A DNA stretch of 64,000 bases from Scytalidium lignicola (Eukaryota; Ascomycota; Leotiomycetes). Positions 38,265 through 50,896 of this stretch are shown here, piece after piece. Every line of letters starts with the position of its first letter. The stretch's first letter is position 1. A model generated the notes under the pieces. The model made no database searches. It was not told where the DNA came from and saw only the letters and a program-made list of their open reading frames with translations. The translations under genes and the position numbers were made by a program. The DNA lies in NCBI GenBank assembly GCA_002812745.2, contig NCSJ02000138.1, forward strand, positions 44,025 through 108,024, read 5' to 3'.

Positions 38265-40080
38265 TGTGCAGGGATTGAAGGAGAAAATCGATGCGCTCCT
38301 AAACTTTCAAAACTCTATTTCTATGATACAAAAGTGGTGTTAGGCGTCGAGATATTAAAGAGGGTTCATAAAATACGGTCGGACGGGGAGTTATCTAGGT
38401 TCTTCTATGTCCGTCATCTCATGTGAAAACGCCGAGGTCTACCTTGCATCATTGCGCGACGACCAAAATAAGCCAGAGCTAAACCTCAATCGGAATTAAA
38501 TCAGGGGAATCGCGCACGTGCTGTGGGGTCTTAAGCTTGAAACTGCGTTCGAGCAGAACAACCGAGGGGGATAAGACGAGCTTTACAGTAGATTGTTGTG
38601 CCGTCTTCCTTCCCTCCAGAATTCCAGATGGCAAATACCGTTGTGGGGTCGACGGAAGTAGCTAATATTGACCTGTACTGTATGAGGTATCTCCGTATAT
38701 TAGATACAAATAGTTCCCTGCTCGCAGTGATTAATATAATATAAATTCCAACAAGGCAGTCAATTCTTTTTCTCCCTCAATTTATAAAACCAGCTCGAGA
38801 CCAAACTACAGCCATTGGATGTCTAATACTTCGTACTCAACACAATATATCGAAAAGGGCCATGGTAATATTCTCCTTATAAACTTAGTCCCACTGATAG
38901 ATTCTTGGGGTAGGAATTTTTAAGGCAGCGGGACTTTGCTCTGCAGCAGTTCATTCATTCGTCTTAGTTTAAGACGTCGAGATGGTCTCTTACTTCCATG
39001 CCAAATACAGGATATGGGATGAAATTGAGTTAGTGGATAGATTGCTTGCACCGAGTAGCACAACTCCTTCTGTAGATGTGCGGCATCAGGCACTGCGATA
39101 CAGATGAGACGTCCACTTCACTGGATTCTAGACTCTCTAGATGTTGCTATATCTAAACTCTTGATATACGTGTAGTCATCTAATAAATTCCATGCTTCAA
39201 TGAAATAATACAGTAAGTTCTTCGGGGTAAAGTACGGTTCGTTCGGCGAGGCTTTGCTGGTAGTTGTCTTTGACACAGCTGCGGCTCCATGCCAGTCGCA
39301 TTTCAAAATGCAGCGACATCGGAATACTGGTATTGCACTGCAATAGCGATCGGCATAACGATCTCGCATAGGAATGGACAGAACCCACTTAATGTTCGAA
39401 GCTGTTCAACTTCATTTGCATACACTAGGTATTGTGGTAGCCTGTTTTGCCTGCATATGCTCTCAGAGCAAACACACGTTTTGCTCTGTTTGCTCGGCAA
39501 ACTTTTGGTGCGCACAGACCATCAGCTATGTGTATTTAAGAAGCTCTTCCTCCCAGCTTTTCAATCTTCNTTTTTTCTTTTCTCTTTAGCTCTCTTTGCC
39601 AATTGGCTTAGATCAAGTGTAGTATCTGTTCTTTTCAGTTTAATCTCTGAAATCGTCACACTGTGGCGTATCAATGATTATACTTATTTTTGTCTCCCGA
39701 GATCGACCCTCTGTGCTTGCGCATGATCGATCTCACAGTGTCCCTGGTATTACACTGCCTCCAGGCGATGCGACCCATCTTTTCATTGCAAGACTTGACT
39801 TTTGTCAGGACTGTGAAGAAGAGAAATAGTACTATAGAGGATCTATCATTAGTGAAAATTTGAATGGCCTAATATTCGATAGTGGGAGTGATAATTTGGC
39901 AGTCAATGTCTTGTTTTTATGGTTCCTAGTTTAAATGAACGGACGGATGTAGTATTTTACGTGACGTGTAGATCTGAAGTCTTGCATTTGACAGTATATG
40001 TAGTAATGTCAATCTTCTTGACATCTTGATTCTCTACAACTTAATCAGTCTTTTGTAGTAAATACATATCACCAATAGTC
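38265..40080. other. Intergenic region (1.8 kb), divergent promoters
   Basis: Separates the divergent SCP2 and translin genes. The frames at 39289-39726 and its overlaps have no ATG-anchored family resemblance. One N sits beside a T-run at 39570. No feature is called. Confidence 0.55.
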
Positions 40081-40971
40081 ATGTCAACCATAGATACGAA
40101 ACTCTTCGACCTGCTTCAGGCAAACATAGACCAGGATGCCACAGCGAAGGACGAAATTCGTGCTGTTCTACAAAAACTGGAGAGAGCAGGACGGACATCG
40201 CAGTCCATCTTATCCAGAGTCCATTCCACTCCATCAGACCATCGTGAGTACGTCAAGAATGCGGAAAGGATTTTGCTAACGGAAGGACCAAAGTGCAGCA
40301 GGTCCTGACTGCGGCGGAGCATGCCTTACAGGAGGAAATCGCAAGCTTTCATGACCTTTATGAAATAGCTAGGAAGCACCCATACTACAAGTGAGTTTCT
40401 GAATCAACCCTAATGATGGGGTTTTTTATTCACAACAGCTTCTGGTAGATACAATAATATTTGGACTAGAGATGTCCAGAATACAATCTTTTCCTTGCTT
40501 TGGCTTGTATGGCTGGGTGGCAAAGCTACCGACCAGATGAGCTCACAACAAGGCCAGCTTCTTACAATCGAGCAAGTTGCAGGTATTCTAAAAGGTACTG
40601 TTTGGTATGTCTTTCTATGCTACAAGATCTAACAAGGCATAGTGGAAGCCAACCAAAGGGAAAATGAAGTCTTCCACATCACCATTGAAGAATATCTCCA
40701 AGCTCTCATTAGCTTAATCGAGGAGCTTGCAAGATTTGCTATGAATTCGGTCACTCTGGGAGACTACCAGCGCCCTCTGCAGATCAGCCAGTTTGTGAAG
40801 GATCTACACGCTGGATTTCAGATTTTGAACTTGAAGAACGATTCGTTGAGGCGCAGGAGTGATAGCATCAAGTACAATGTTAAGAAGGTAGAGGACATTG
40901 TATACGATCTGTCTCTTCGAAATCTTATTCAAGTGTCTAATGCCCAGAATAATGCACCCAAAGAGTCGTGA
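40081..40971 (+). CDS. Translin
   Basis: Single-stranded nucleic-acid binding protein that with TRAX forms the C3PO RNase complex (family knowledge). Exons 40081-40243, 40294-40390, 40449-40594 and 40643-40971 give 244 aa, the usual length. Family blocks in order: IRAVLQKLERAGRTSQSILS, QQVLTAAEHALQ, then HPYYKYNNIWTRDVQNTIFS, ENEVFHITIEEYLQALISLI, EELARFAMNSVTLGDYQRPL, FQILNLKNDSLRRRSDSIKY and KKVEDIVYDLSLRNL. The catalytic TRAX acidic pattern is absent, so this is translin itself. Introns of 48-58 nt are at the short end for fungi but have GT-AG ends, and intron 1 has a TGCTAAC branch point. No TRAX gene is in the window. Confidence 0.95.
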
Positions 40972-41359
40972 ATAGTCTAAACTGCTTAATATATTTGGGT
41001 TGGGTCTATTTTTCCACCTGTGCATTTATACAAGGAATTTGCTTCATAGTTGAGAAGTTAGGACACTGCTGCAATATCATGTGATACATGGCTAAGAACA
41101 GATTATTGAACTTTAAAGTAACGGCATTCTATCCTTATAAGAAAGTGCAGACCAATATAAAAGCAGAAATCACAGAATCCCAATTCTTGTAGACTATTTG
41201 ATGTCGATTTAAAATGTGCGACCCCTGTCAATATTGTACTGTCAGTATCACGTATTTGGCACAAGCTCGCTTGGAGGAGAGCTTGACGTCCGAAGCTCGA
41301 AACGTGGTTTCTAGAGACTTGGAAACTACCGCATATGTTGACACAGCAATGCCACCACA
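40972..41359. other. Short intergenic region
   Basis: 388 bp between translin and GPI11. AT-rich, with nothing recognised. Confidence 0.6.
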
Positions 41360-42165
41360 ATGTCAAATCCAAAATCCATAGAAGTCCAGAACCCTCTCTC
41401 GAAGCCGTCAACGCCAATCGAGCTTCTTCCGACAGAGCTCGCGCGAGTCTTCACCCATATCCACCCCGCGTTGNCTCCTGGGCGCATACTACTTGCGTTT
41501 TCCAGCATTGGTAGCAGACCCCGTTCCAACACTCCTCTACTCGATCCTCCCCCTGGCAGTTATCCAGATCATATATGTCCTCATCTGCCTACCCGTAGCC
41601 GGTTCGAGCACGAAGCCCGCAAAAAAGTCGAAGCCTGGCGCAAAGAAAACAAATGACAGTTCAGCAGCGACAAAGCCACTGGTTGGTTTCCCCTGCCCTC
41701 TTTGTCTATATGGGAAAATATAGAAGAAGTAGGATGTTAACTGATTAAAACTCTTTTTGATAGACCGTATTCTTTGCTCTCGTTCTCTCCTTCGCTTCAG
41801 TTCCCGTCCTTGCCGCAGTCCAAGTTCTCTTCGGTGCTCCTATCACATCCCACATCCCACATACGCTCCTTAATTCAGCACACATTGCGCTGCTTACAAT
41901 ATTCCCTCTTATATACACTCATGGCGCGGATGGTGCAAAATGGAGGGAAATAGCATCCTTCTACAGTCCGGTTGATGAAGTCTTTGGTGGAGCTGTAGGT
42001 TGCTTCGTAGGAGCTTGGCTGGGTGCAGTTCCCATACCGCTGGACTGGGATAGAGATTGGCAGAAGTGGCCTGTGACGATTGTCACTGGCGCATATGCTG
42101 GCTATATTGTGGGTAAATTTGCGGGGGGATTATTGCTGAGGGGGAAGAGGATTGAGTTCGATTAA
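41360..42165 (+). CDS. GPI11: GPI11/PIG-F, GPI ethanolamine-phosphate transferase stabiliser (frame broken by an N)
   Basis: ER membrane protein that partners the Gpi7 and Gpi13 ethanolamine-phosphate transferases in GPI-anchor assembly (family knowledge). Exons 41360-41681 and 41764-42165. The N at 41474 lies in GCGTTGnCTCCTGG. Upstream, the frame reads ELARVFTHIHPAL; downstream, the family sequence (LLGAYYLRFPALVADPVPTL) sits in the next frame. Leaving the N out gives 240 aa, so it looks like a spurious base rather than a real mutation. Several hydrophobic helices are visible (VPTLLYSILPLAVIQIIYVL; TVFFALVLSFASVPVL; IALLTIFPLIYTHG; AVGCFVGAWLGAVPIPLDWD; TGAYAGYIVGKFAGGLLL). The GPI11 signature PLDWDRDWQKWPVT is intact. 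The intron donor GTTGGT is atypical, but the TTAACTGAT branch region and TTGATAG acceptor fit. Confidence 0.9.
41474..41474. other. Ambiguous base N causing an apparent +1 frameshift in GPI11
   Basis: Single N in exon 1 of GPI11. Omitting it restores one continuous frame across the whole exon (321 nt). Confidence 0.85.
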
Positions 42166-43021
42166 CGGTAGAAGTTATCTCTTCCCGGCTTTGTCTACTC
42201 TTGACATAACTTCTCTATCATTTTCAACTTCGTTTATTTATCGTTATTCTTCTTGTAGATGGTTATTCCATCTATGTGTTATTAGTGAGTGAGCTTATAG
42301 CGACTCTAGGGGAAGTCAGGCGAGTGTTGGTCGTATCTGGGAATCATGACAGACATAGGTTACAAGGAACATAGATGGGCTCAAATAGAGAAAAGTTCAG
42401 ATGATACAGAAGCGTCGGTTGTATAAAATTGTTATTACTATGCATTTACCTATATATTTCCGTTGCCGGTAGTGAGTAGTATCTGGCCATTTTTTGTCTT
42501 CTACAACTTATGTTCACTTGACTCTCCAGAAATCGCTACTGTCGATTATTCTTGCAAAGATGAGTCTTATTTTATTCTAGCTAGAGTCTTCTTTGTCTTC
42601 TTTGTCTTCTCCTTATTGATTCACATGACATATCGGATCTATGTTGCTCTATTCACGGTGGTCTTTGGTGAGATGGTGAAGTCCCTGAAAAGGGACCGCC
42701 AAAGAATTCACCGTCACAGATCTGCCCAAATCATGGCAGAAGAAGTTTCCGGTTCTTATTTCTCTCTTTTCTCTCTATATAAGTGACTACCGTTGCCTCA
42801 GGTCGTCCTTTTCAGCGGCACTTGTTCTGTTCTCGGCGCTGTGTATATATCTTTTCGTCCTGTTCTTTTTACTCTTTCCACTTTCCATCTCAATCTTCAC
42901 CTCGATCTTCCTTCTACAAAAAACCATCACGTTCATCAAAGAGAATCATCTTCACCAAACTAGGTAACATGCCCTACGACCTGCTCAAGGTGACAAGGCA
43001 CTGACAGCTATAGCAGACATA
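42166..43021. other. Intergenic region
   Basis: Between GPI11 and the F-box-like gene. The 107-codon frame at 42463 starts without ATG and has no family resemblance. Nothing is called. Confidence 0.55.
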
Positions 43022-44278
43022 ATGCCTGTCAAGACACGCTCTCAACGCCGCAAGGCCCCAGTCACAGCTACTGGACATGGCGAGGGACGTGTTGTCACTG
43101 GTGATGAGCATGGTGCTACTCCTAACATGGGTGTATCAATGCTGACTACCCCTGACCATCCCAATCCCATTACTGGAGGACAAGGAACTTCCTCCCCGTT
43201 CACGAGTCTTCCAGTTGAGGTCAGAAATATGATCTACCGTTACCTACTGCTATCTAAGGTGGGCCACGTTGATCTGACCAACCATAATCTCTGGATGAAA
43301 GGTGGTATCCAAACTGCCATCCTTGTTGCCAATCGTCAAGTATGTCTGTTGTGGCTTTAATTTCCATCTTCCTCATGCTTTGATACTTTGTTGTTTTAAC
43401 CCTTATCACAATACTGAAGGTTCAGCCTTACCTTTTGTTTCCCTTCATTATTCTCCTCTTTATTATTTTCTTTCGTTATTCTCTTCATTCTTTCATTACT
43501 CTCTTCCTTCTTCCTTTCGTTAAGATTATCACTATAGACAATTATACATCTACATCTACTAACTTAAATATCTCAGATCTACGACGAAGCAGTAAACGTC
43601 CTGTACCAAGAGAACAAATTCGTCCTCTGGTACGACGACTGGCTAAAGGGAGTTAAATTCCGGGTCGACGAGCCAAACCGCAAAGGCCCAACCCTCACCA
43701 GTGTCCGCACCCTCCGCAACGGCCGCATCGTCGATATGATCAAGCACAAAGGTCTAATCTATCCCAAGATCTTCCATCGTCTGCGCCACGTCACATTCAG
43801 GGTCATTCTCTTCATCCACGAACTCAACCCCCCGAGAAGCCTCTGCCCATATATCCGTCCCGTCACCCTTTTCCACTTCATCCGCAACCTCCACCCGCTC
43901 TACGAGCTGATGCGCGCGCGCTGGGAGACCATGCGTATCTTCCCCGACTTCTCCGAGGGCCAGCACTGGAAGATCCACATCCACAACCGCGATGCCCGCA
44001 TCTCAAGCAGCGTTCTCCAGGACTGCCTTGATCCGCTGCTCGCCGACCCCGTTGTCAACGTTGTTGCTGCAGGCAACCTGGAGCTGGAGCTCTGCGGCAT
44101 CTTCCCGCGTGGTTCTGGCGAAGTTTTCAGCAGATTCCGTGGCTTGAAAGGCTTTATCACGGAGGATGTTGAGAGGGCAGCCGGTGAGGTGGTTGAGATT
44201 CCACAGTGGGAGTATATTGCCGGTCCGTTGTGGGTGAACAGAGAGAGATATTGGATCCCTCCTCAGGTGCTGCACTGA
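43022..44278 (+). CDS. Fungal F-box-like (SLPVEVR...IYxEA) protein of unknown function
   Basis: Exons 43022-43339 and 43577-44278, 339 aa. After a basic, low-complexity N-terminus (MPVKTRSQRRKAP), the F-box-like motif SPFTSLPVEVRNMIYRYLL occurs at about residues 59-77. The junction then gives ANRQ-IYDEAVNVLYQENKF. This 'NRQIYxEAxxVLYxxNxF' pattern is a widespread family in filamentous ascomycetes. Its function is not established; an SCF adaptor role is only inferred. The intron (237 nt, very pyrimidine-rich) is long for the window, and its CTCAG acceptor continues the family pattern exactly. The remaining 230 residues have no domain I can name. Confidence 0.85.
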
Positions 44279-44389
44279 GACGAGAAACTCATTCACTTCC
44301 CCCCCCCCCTTTTTTTCTCTCTCTGCGGGATATCGAATCTCATGTATCACACAGCTCACACAGTTTCACGGTACATCCGCTCTTCCATT

Positions 44390-44670
44390 GTTTTATCATT
44401 GGTAGAGAGAAGGGGCTTTACAGTTGCTTTAATTTTTATTTTCTGCTCTCCTTCATTCCTTATTACTGGCGGAGACAAATGGCTTTTTTACTTTGCTTTA
44501 TTTTTATTCCCCTAATTACTGATCACTGGTGGCGGGAACGAGAACAAGAACGGAAACGGACATTGCTTTTTACTTTTTGTTCTCCTAATCTCCTGTATCT
44601 CTTACTTATTATTAGTGGCGAGAATAGCTTCGCCTTGCTTTTATTCTCTCTCTCACTCTCTCTCTAGCTA
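44390..44670. repeat. Degenerate tandem repeat, about four units
   Basis: A pattern 'ATTACTGGYGG-purine run-GCTTTA-TTTTTATTC-TCTCC' recurs about four times with variable spacing of roughly 55-85 bp (near 44393, 44461, 44520 and 44605). Copies are diverged, so unit borders are approximate. Confidence 0.45.
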
Positions 44671-45804
44671 GTAATTACGATATATATATATGAGAGAATC
44701 AAAAGAAATCACAATATTCCACTGCTGGTTCCTATTGCATAATAGCAAATTATAGTGTCACAAATATATATTTCTGTCTGTGCGTTTAATAGAGTAGTAA
44801 AGTAGCAGCGTAAGCCCAGCGGCAAGAACTATTAAGCTAAATTACCTCTAATACCCCGCAAACGTAGGCTCTCCTCACAGTAGGATTACAGTGATCTTCT
44901 CCAACTAGTAGAGATCTGCATTGTACTGTAGTGTAGATCAGCGTACCAAGGGAGGTGCAGCGGGCGGCAGATGTCGGAGAGTGCACCGCCAACAGCATGG
45001 ATGTAACTTACATGTTTGCAATTTACGTGAAGTTGCCAAAATCATACCTGGTAAGTAAAATGTAACAGAAAATTGACCACGATGATCGTTCGACTTGCAA
45101 GATCTAGTCTGTAATATGTCTGAAAAGGAGAAGAAAAGGATTGGCGATTGATTGATCCAATAATTGCAGAGGATGATTGTTTCTTGCCGAGGCAAAAGGT
45201 TCAACAGATCATCAAACAGCCCTCTGCTGTACTGTACAAGACGGGAGCCATAATTATGTGGCCCCGTTGGAATCTTTCGATCCTTCCATCGCTTTGCTTC
45301 TACGGTAACTTGGTAGTAATTAATTTTGGCAGCTTCCAAGACTCCGTGCAGGGGTCACATCAAGCACCAAGCGTCGCCAAGCCAGCGAATAGCCGGGGCT
45401 TTGGGTTTTGTCGGCAAATAGAGTTATTGGAACTACACACCTTCCTCTTTGGGCCTAGGCCGGCGTGGGGAATCGAGATGAGCATTCCGTCCTTAACCTC
45501 TACTCGATCGTTGCACGTCGTCGTCCCCAAGAAGGAACTTCATACTCATCTCCCACCATCACATTATTCGATCTACATATTCATACAGTACTTAGACAGT
45601 ATTTGACGTGGTATAAAGTAGTGCTTACACTCTCAACAGTCTAGAATAGCGCCAGCGGCCGTCTGCAGGTTTGCAAAGCTCCTCCTAGATCCGCATCCCA
45701 CACTACAGCGCACCGTACCGTACTGTGTTCGCGGCAGCGTTTTGGCGTGTAGTGAGATCCACAGTAGAGTCATGTATCCGGCCGTCCACAGACTACCGTA
45801 TATT

Positions 45805-45832
45805 AATCCACAATCCACAATCCACAATCCAC
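45805..45832. repeat. (AATCCAC)4 heptanucleotide repeat
   Basis: Four perfect tandem copies of AATCCAC in intergenic DNA. Confidence 0.9.
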
Positions 45833-47914
45833 AAACCTTTGCTTCTATTCTGACGAGGAGGCGCGCGAGTGGAGGCCAAAAGATAAGGAACAAGCGTGTT
45901 ACTTAAAAACGGGAGCAAACAGTAATGTAGGCGAGCACGGCGAGATACGAGAAGCTCTCCAAGAGACGCTTGTCGCCTGGCGCTAGTGCATTTGCAGCCT
46001 AGTGCATTTGCTCTTCCCCAAGACCAAGACAACCACCACTCGCTGACTGGAGGCTCCAAGGAGGGGGTTTGTGAGCCTGTTTGTCTCCAGAGACACGTAC
46101 TCCCCGTGCAGAATCAGCCGTAACGAATTACGTACCACATCATGTGGAGCCAGAACAACCTGGCTGCATGCGATGTTGGTCCTGTCCTGTACAATAGGAT
46201 TCTACGGCTATGTCTAGCAGTAAAATGGCTTGACAGCATCCCTTATCTCAGGATTCCTTAGGAAAGATCGGAAAAAGAAGCAACCAGGCTGACGGGTCAG
46301 GTTGACTATCCCGTCTTTCTGCTTCTTCTAGAACACCTCTAGAAAACTGGTGCAGCTTACCTAGCCCTTTCTTGGCGCCATCAAGCAAGTCATCCCGAAA
46401 GTGAGCTGTTGCGAGCAGCTTTGCTTTGGGTGGGATCATGCTAGAAGAACAGGTGACCAATCTCCTCCTTGGGCAGTGGCTTGTCTTGGAGCCAAGCGTC
46501 CTGACTCGTGACAAGGAAACCAATCCTGACTGACAGACAAAGATCTTTTCTCAGGCTCTTTTGAGGAATCTGTCACTTGACAGACCAGGAATCCTTTACA
46601 AGGGAGGTGTTTATTAGATATATTTTTTAGAATCCTCTCACCTCATCCTCTTCCCGCATCGTTCTGAATTGGTTAGTATGTAGAGTCATTGCAGGAATAT
46701 CTAGATCTCAAGGCTTTATCCCCACATTACCACCACAATTTCAATAATACCGGTATAGTGGCCGCAGGAGTAGAGGGAAGATCTGGCGGGGTCGACTTTC
46801 CTCTTGTGGACGATTTCCAGGTGGGCAGGCTCTGCGCGTTCTTCTTTGCATCCTTCTCGAAGGCTGCCTCATTCGGGGCGCTATTTGGTCAAAAGAGCAC
46901 TAAGCAGCTATCCAATCACGACCCCCCTCCTTCCTTTCCTCGATTACCACGTATTGGAGCGCAGTCACAAGACTCTGTGTGGCTTCAGGAGCTGAGTTCT
47001 AGTTGTAGATATCAGACATCAAGGAATGAGGCGACTTTGAGGCAATAAGCGATGGGCATTCTTTGAGGCATAAAGTGAATCTAAAAAAGAGACAGCCTTT
47101 CGACGACTGACTTTGCTTCGGTAAAATTGAAACCTAACGAGTCCAGAAAATTGGTCTTACTGTAGAACTTCCTTGGCTTTTCCACCTCCTGAAACTCTCC
47201 CATGTACGGTACCTGTGTTGGATACCTGGGACGAAAATGCGTAGCAATATTGAAATGGCGTAATTCACTGCACTGCATACGGGAATCCCCATTTTGGGTC
47301 GGATTGCTTCCTCAACGAGAAGAGGTGCATTTCGTTCAAAATTGATCCCGAAGGAAAGCGCATTCAATTCAATCGCTGCAGCCACAGATTGTAACCTTCG
47401 ATCTCCCTCAAACACAAACCGAGTAGTTCTTGGCCCAAAAGTAGCGTGCAGTAGGAGCACCAGCACCTTATCGAGGAGAAACATCTGAAAACAGTAATTA
47501 CCAGTACACATGGAAATGGTGTCGACTCAAAGCACATCATCGTCAGCTCGATCTCAGACCTTGCGCAGGCCTGGAAAGGCTGGCATGCTGGCAGGCCATC
47601 TACCAATAGCCGCGACTGGTCTTTATCATTCGCGCGGGACCTCATTTTACAGTCTGATGCCAAGGATCCTCGACTTATCAAAAGCGGAACCAAAATCGAC
47701 CGAGGAGGACAGCTTCCAAGAATTTCTGGGGGTGGTAGGGTTGCGCACACTAGCCACCACGGCCACCCAAGCCGGCCACCATCGATTTTTGGCAGGTCGG
47801 CAGCGGTCACCCCGACTGTGCACCCCTGCCCGTCCCGTTTGCCTCAGCAAGCTAGGGATGTCCCCCCTGCTGCTGGTCCAGCCTGGGGAGGCGTCCCCGC
47901 GCAAGCACACTCAC

Positions 47915-47942
47915 TACTGTACTGTACCGGTACTGTACAGTA
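47915..47942. repeat. 28-bp near-perfect palindrome built of TACTG units
   Basis: The two arms are TACTGTACTGTACC and GGTACTGTACAGTA around a central CCGG. They are reverse complements except at one mismatched pair. It belongs to the dispersed GTACTGTAC family. Confidence 0.8.
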
Positions 47943-48912
47943 ACTCACGTTATCACCGCTTGCGTCTGAAGGAGCCATGGGAGCTTGCGTGCATCTTTCT
48001 TTTTCGGGATTCCATCTAGATCGAGCCTTGCGCACCTTCATTCCTTCGCTGCACGTCCCTAATGTTTGTTGGTCCAATCTTATCCGATCCTACAGGATGG
48101 AGAAGGCTATTATTATCTCAGCAAAAAAATGCCGTCTTCTCGACTTGTCCAGGACTGTAACACGGCGTGCAAGTTACCACAGAACTTAGCAGCCTGCATT
48201 ATTATTTTTATTCTTCTTCTTCTTCTTGAAAAACACTTCGAGGCTCTCTCGAGATCTCTCAAAGAGGCTACTGGCCTGAGGGGGATCTGACGGGGCAGAC
48301 AGCCGCCCGCCCTGCACCTTGCCTGGGTGGCGCTTCCGAAAGGCGCCCTTTGGATCGCCTCTTGGTAGCCCTAGATTTGCTCATATCAAGGTTTGCTGAT
48401 AGGCTGCAGCGCTTCCAATCCGTCTATCATCTTCCCTGTTGATCATAGGCTCGGGCATATCCAGACCAGATTGAACCCAGTAACGCCCAGGACCATTGCA
48501 ACATTATTCCACGGCGGGTCCGTCCATCAGGGGCGTCTTCATGGGCTAAGAACTCGACAATGCAGTAGCACGAGTAGCTCCAATCCAGAACAGAGTGGCT
48601 CAACGTATGAGCGAGGGGTTTCCTAGTGTCACTCCAAGAACGGTGGTGTAACTCATCCCTGTCCTAGACAAGCTGTGGTACACCCGTATGTCTGATCCTC
48701 TGCTGTTGTGGTGCAGACCGCAGGCAAGGGATCTCTATCCCATCGAAGAAACCTTGATAGCCGTACCGCATGTCTGTCGCTGGTCCTTGGGACCAGAGGA
48801 TATAAGTATTTGTGACACCCTCGTAGATCACCCTCCTTTTTCTCTCCATCCTTCTGCTCGATCAACTCTCCTTCGTCAACCCCCTCCGAAAATCCCCCAT
48901 AGTACTTCCATC

Positions 48913-50896
48913 ATGGAGAAGGGATACAACGTCTCCGAGACGCCTGACTATGCCGCACACAATGGCGGATATATCGATCCGTCCACTGGCATTGAAAGCA
49001 AGACTGGTCGCATTGCCGAAGCCGGTGAAATCTATGGCAACATCGAGACCGCGGAGGAATATGGCTACGTGACTCGAGGGTAAGTTGTGATTTGTCCATG
49101 AAATCGATGCATGCCAAAAAGGTCATGGCGAGCCATCGTCCGAGCGACTGACGTTCAATCCTTCTAGCCTGAAATCGAGACATATTCAATTCATTGCGCT
49201 TGGTGGTACCATTGGTACCGGTCTCTTCTTGGGTATTGGCACTGCCTTCACTACTGCTGGACCTCTTTCCGTGTTGTTGGGTTATAGCTTGACTGGTATT
49301 GCCATCTTTGCCATGATGCAATGTTTGGGCGAAATGGCCACCTGGCTCCCGCTTCCTGGTGCAATTCCTCAGTTCTGTGCCCGATATGTCGATGACGCTC
49401 TCGGATTTGCTGTTGGATGGAACGTAAGTTTACCCTTATTGCTATTACTTTCTCAGGTGGAATCCTATAATTCTTTGGTGCGGGGAACATAAGTCTAGAA
49501 AAATAGGAAGGTGGCCTTTTCAGGACATGAGAACTGACTTGCCTTAAACAGAATTGGTATTCTTCTGCTATCACTCTCTGTGCAGAAATCTCTGCCGCTT
49601 CCGTCGTTATTCAGTTCTGGCCGGGTGCGGACCATATTAACGTCGCTGCTTGGATCTCACTCATCATTGTACTGGTTTTCTGTCTCAACATATTTGCCGT
49701 TTCGATCTACGGAGAGGCTGAATTCGTTTTTGCCTCTATCAAGATCATAACAATTGTCGGGCTTTTGCTCATGGCATTCATTGTTGACCTTGGTGGTAAC
49801 CCTCGTCATGACAGGCTTGGTTTCCGTTTCTGGAAGAATCCGGGTGCGATGAAAGAGTACGACTCGACTGGAAACACCGGCCGCTTCTTGGGTCTATTTT
49901 CAACACTTGTCAACGCTGCCTTCTCATACGGTGGTGTCGAGCTCGTAGCTGTGGCTGCTGGCGAGGCAGAAAACCCCCGCAAGAATATCCCCAAGGCAGT
50001 TCGCAGAGTGTTTTGGCGTATCCTCTTCTTTTACATCCTTGGCACCCTTGCTATTGGTGTTCTTGTTGCATCTAACGATGAACGTCTCTTGGGTGCTATC
50101 GACTCTGGAGCGCCAGGAGCCGCAGCATCTCCATGGGTCATCGGTATTGAAAACGCCGGTATCAAGGTCCTTCCATCCATTATCAATGCTGTCATCTTGA
50201 CCTCTGCATCTTCCTCCGCCAACGCGTTCCTGTACACTGGATCTCGTTACATGTTCGCCTTGGCCCAGAACAAACAAGCACCTAGGATCTTCCTCAAGTG
50301 CAGCAAGAATGGTGTTCCGTATTGGGCCGTCGTTATCACCTGCTCAATTGCCGGTTTGACATACTTATCCGTCAAGTCTGGAGGCCCTTCGACCGCATTC
50401 GGCTGGTTCCAGAACTTAACCACCATTGCATCTCTTTTCACTTGGTGCTCAATCTGTATTGCCTACATTCAGTTCTATAAGGCACTCGCAGCACAGGGAA
50501 TCGACAGGAACACTCTTGTCTTCAGGAGTCGTTTTCAGCCATACACTGCATGGTTTTCCCTGGTGTACTTTGCTATAATCATCATCTTCAACGGATTTAA
50601 CGTCTTTGTGGGCAAGAACCAATCTCACTGGGATGTGAGCAGTAAGTAACACTGGTTTTTGAAGAATATACAGTACATCTGACTAACATTGTATAGCTTT
50701 CCTTGCTGCATACATCGGTATTCCCATCTTCTTTGTCCTCTTTGGCTTCTGGAAGATCTTTAAGAGGACGAAGTGGATCAGCCCAGCAGATGCGGATATT
50801 CAGACTGGTAAGGCTGCATTAGATGCCTTGGACGAACTATGGCCAGAATTGACCCCACGAAACATGATTGAGAAAATCTGGTTCTGGATTGCATAG
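48913..50896 (+). CDS. Dip5-like amino-acid permease (YAT/APC family)
   Basis: Plasma-membrane proton symporter of the fungal amino-acid permease family. The closest resemblance by eye is to dicarboxylic amino-acid permease Dip5, notably GGNPRHDRLGFRFWKNPGAM (Asp/Glu transport in that group). Exons 48913-49079, 49168-49423, 49552-50641 and 50697-50896 give 570 aa. A polar N-terminus of about 56 residues precedes the first helix signature HIQFIALGGTIGTGLFLGIG. Family motifs follow: GEMATWLPLPGAIPQFCARY, then FSYGGVELVAVAAGEAENPR and KAVRRVFWRILFFYILGT. About 12 hydrophobic helices are visible. The junctions restore WDVS-T-FLAAYIGIP and GWN-NWYSSAITL. It ends in ELTPRNMIEKIWFWIA. The exact substrate is not decidable from sequence. 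Confidence 0.93.

Larger units (their letters stand above)
44279..48912. other. Long intergenic region (4.6 kb)
   Basis: The largest gap in the window. It holds C/T homopolymers at 44301-44317, a degenerate repetitive stretch (44390-44670), a TA repeat (44681-44690), (AATCCAC)4 at 45805-45832, several GTACTGTAC motifs, a GC-richer block (about 47550-48000) and (TTC)5 near 48211. Open frames of 119-169 codons occur, but they overlap others on the opposite strand and have no recognised motif. The last few hundred bases are the permease promoter and leader. Confidence 0.55.

Noticed and set aside
39289..39726. 145-codon frame between SCP2 and translin
   Set aside because: It crosses an N and homopolymer, overlaps other frames, and has no family resemblance.
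46689..47048. 119-codon plus-strand frame
   Set aside because: No ATG context, domain or splice continuation that would extend it into a known protein.
47510..48019. 169-codon plus-strand ATG frame
   Set aside because: A 148-codon minus-strand frame overlaps it, its composition looks random, it contains the 28-bp palindrome, and no motif is recognised. Probably a by-product of the GC-rich block.
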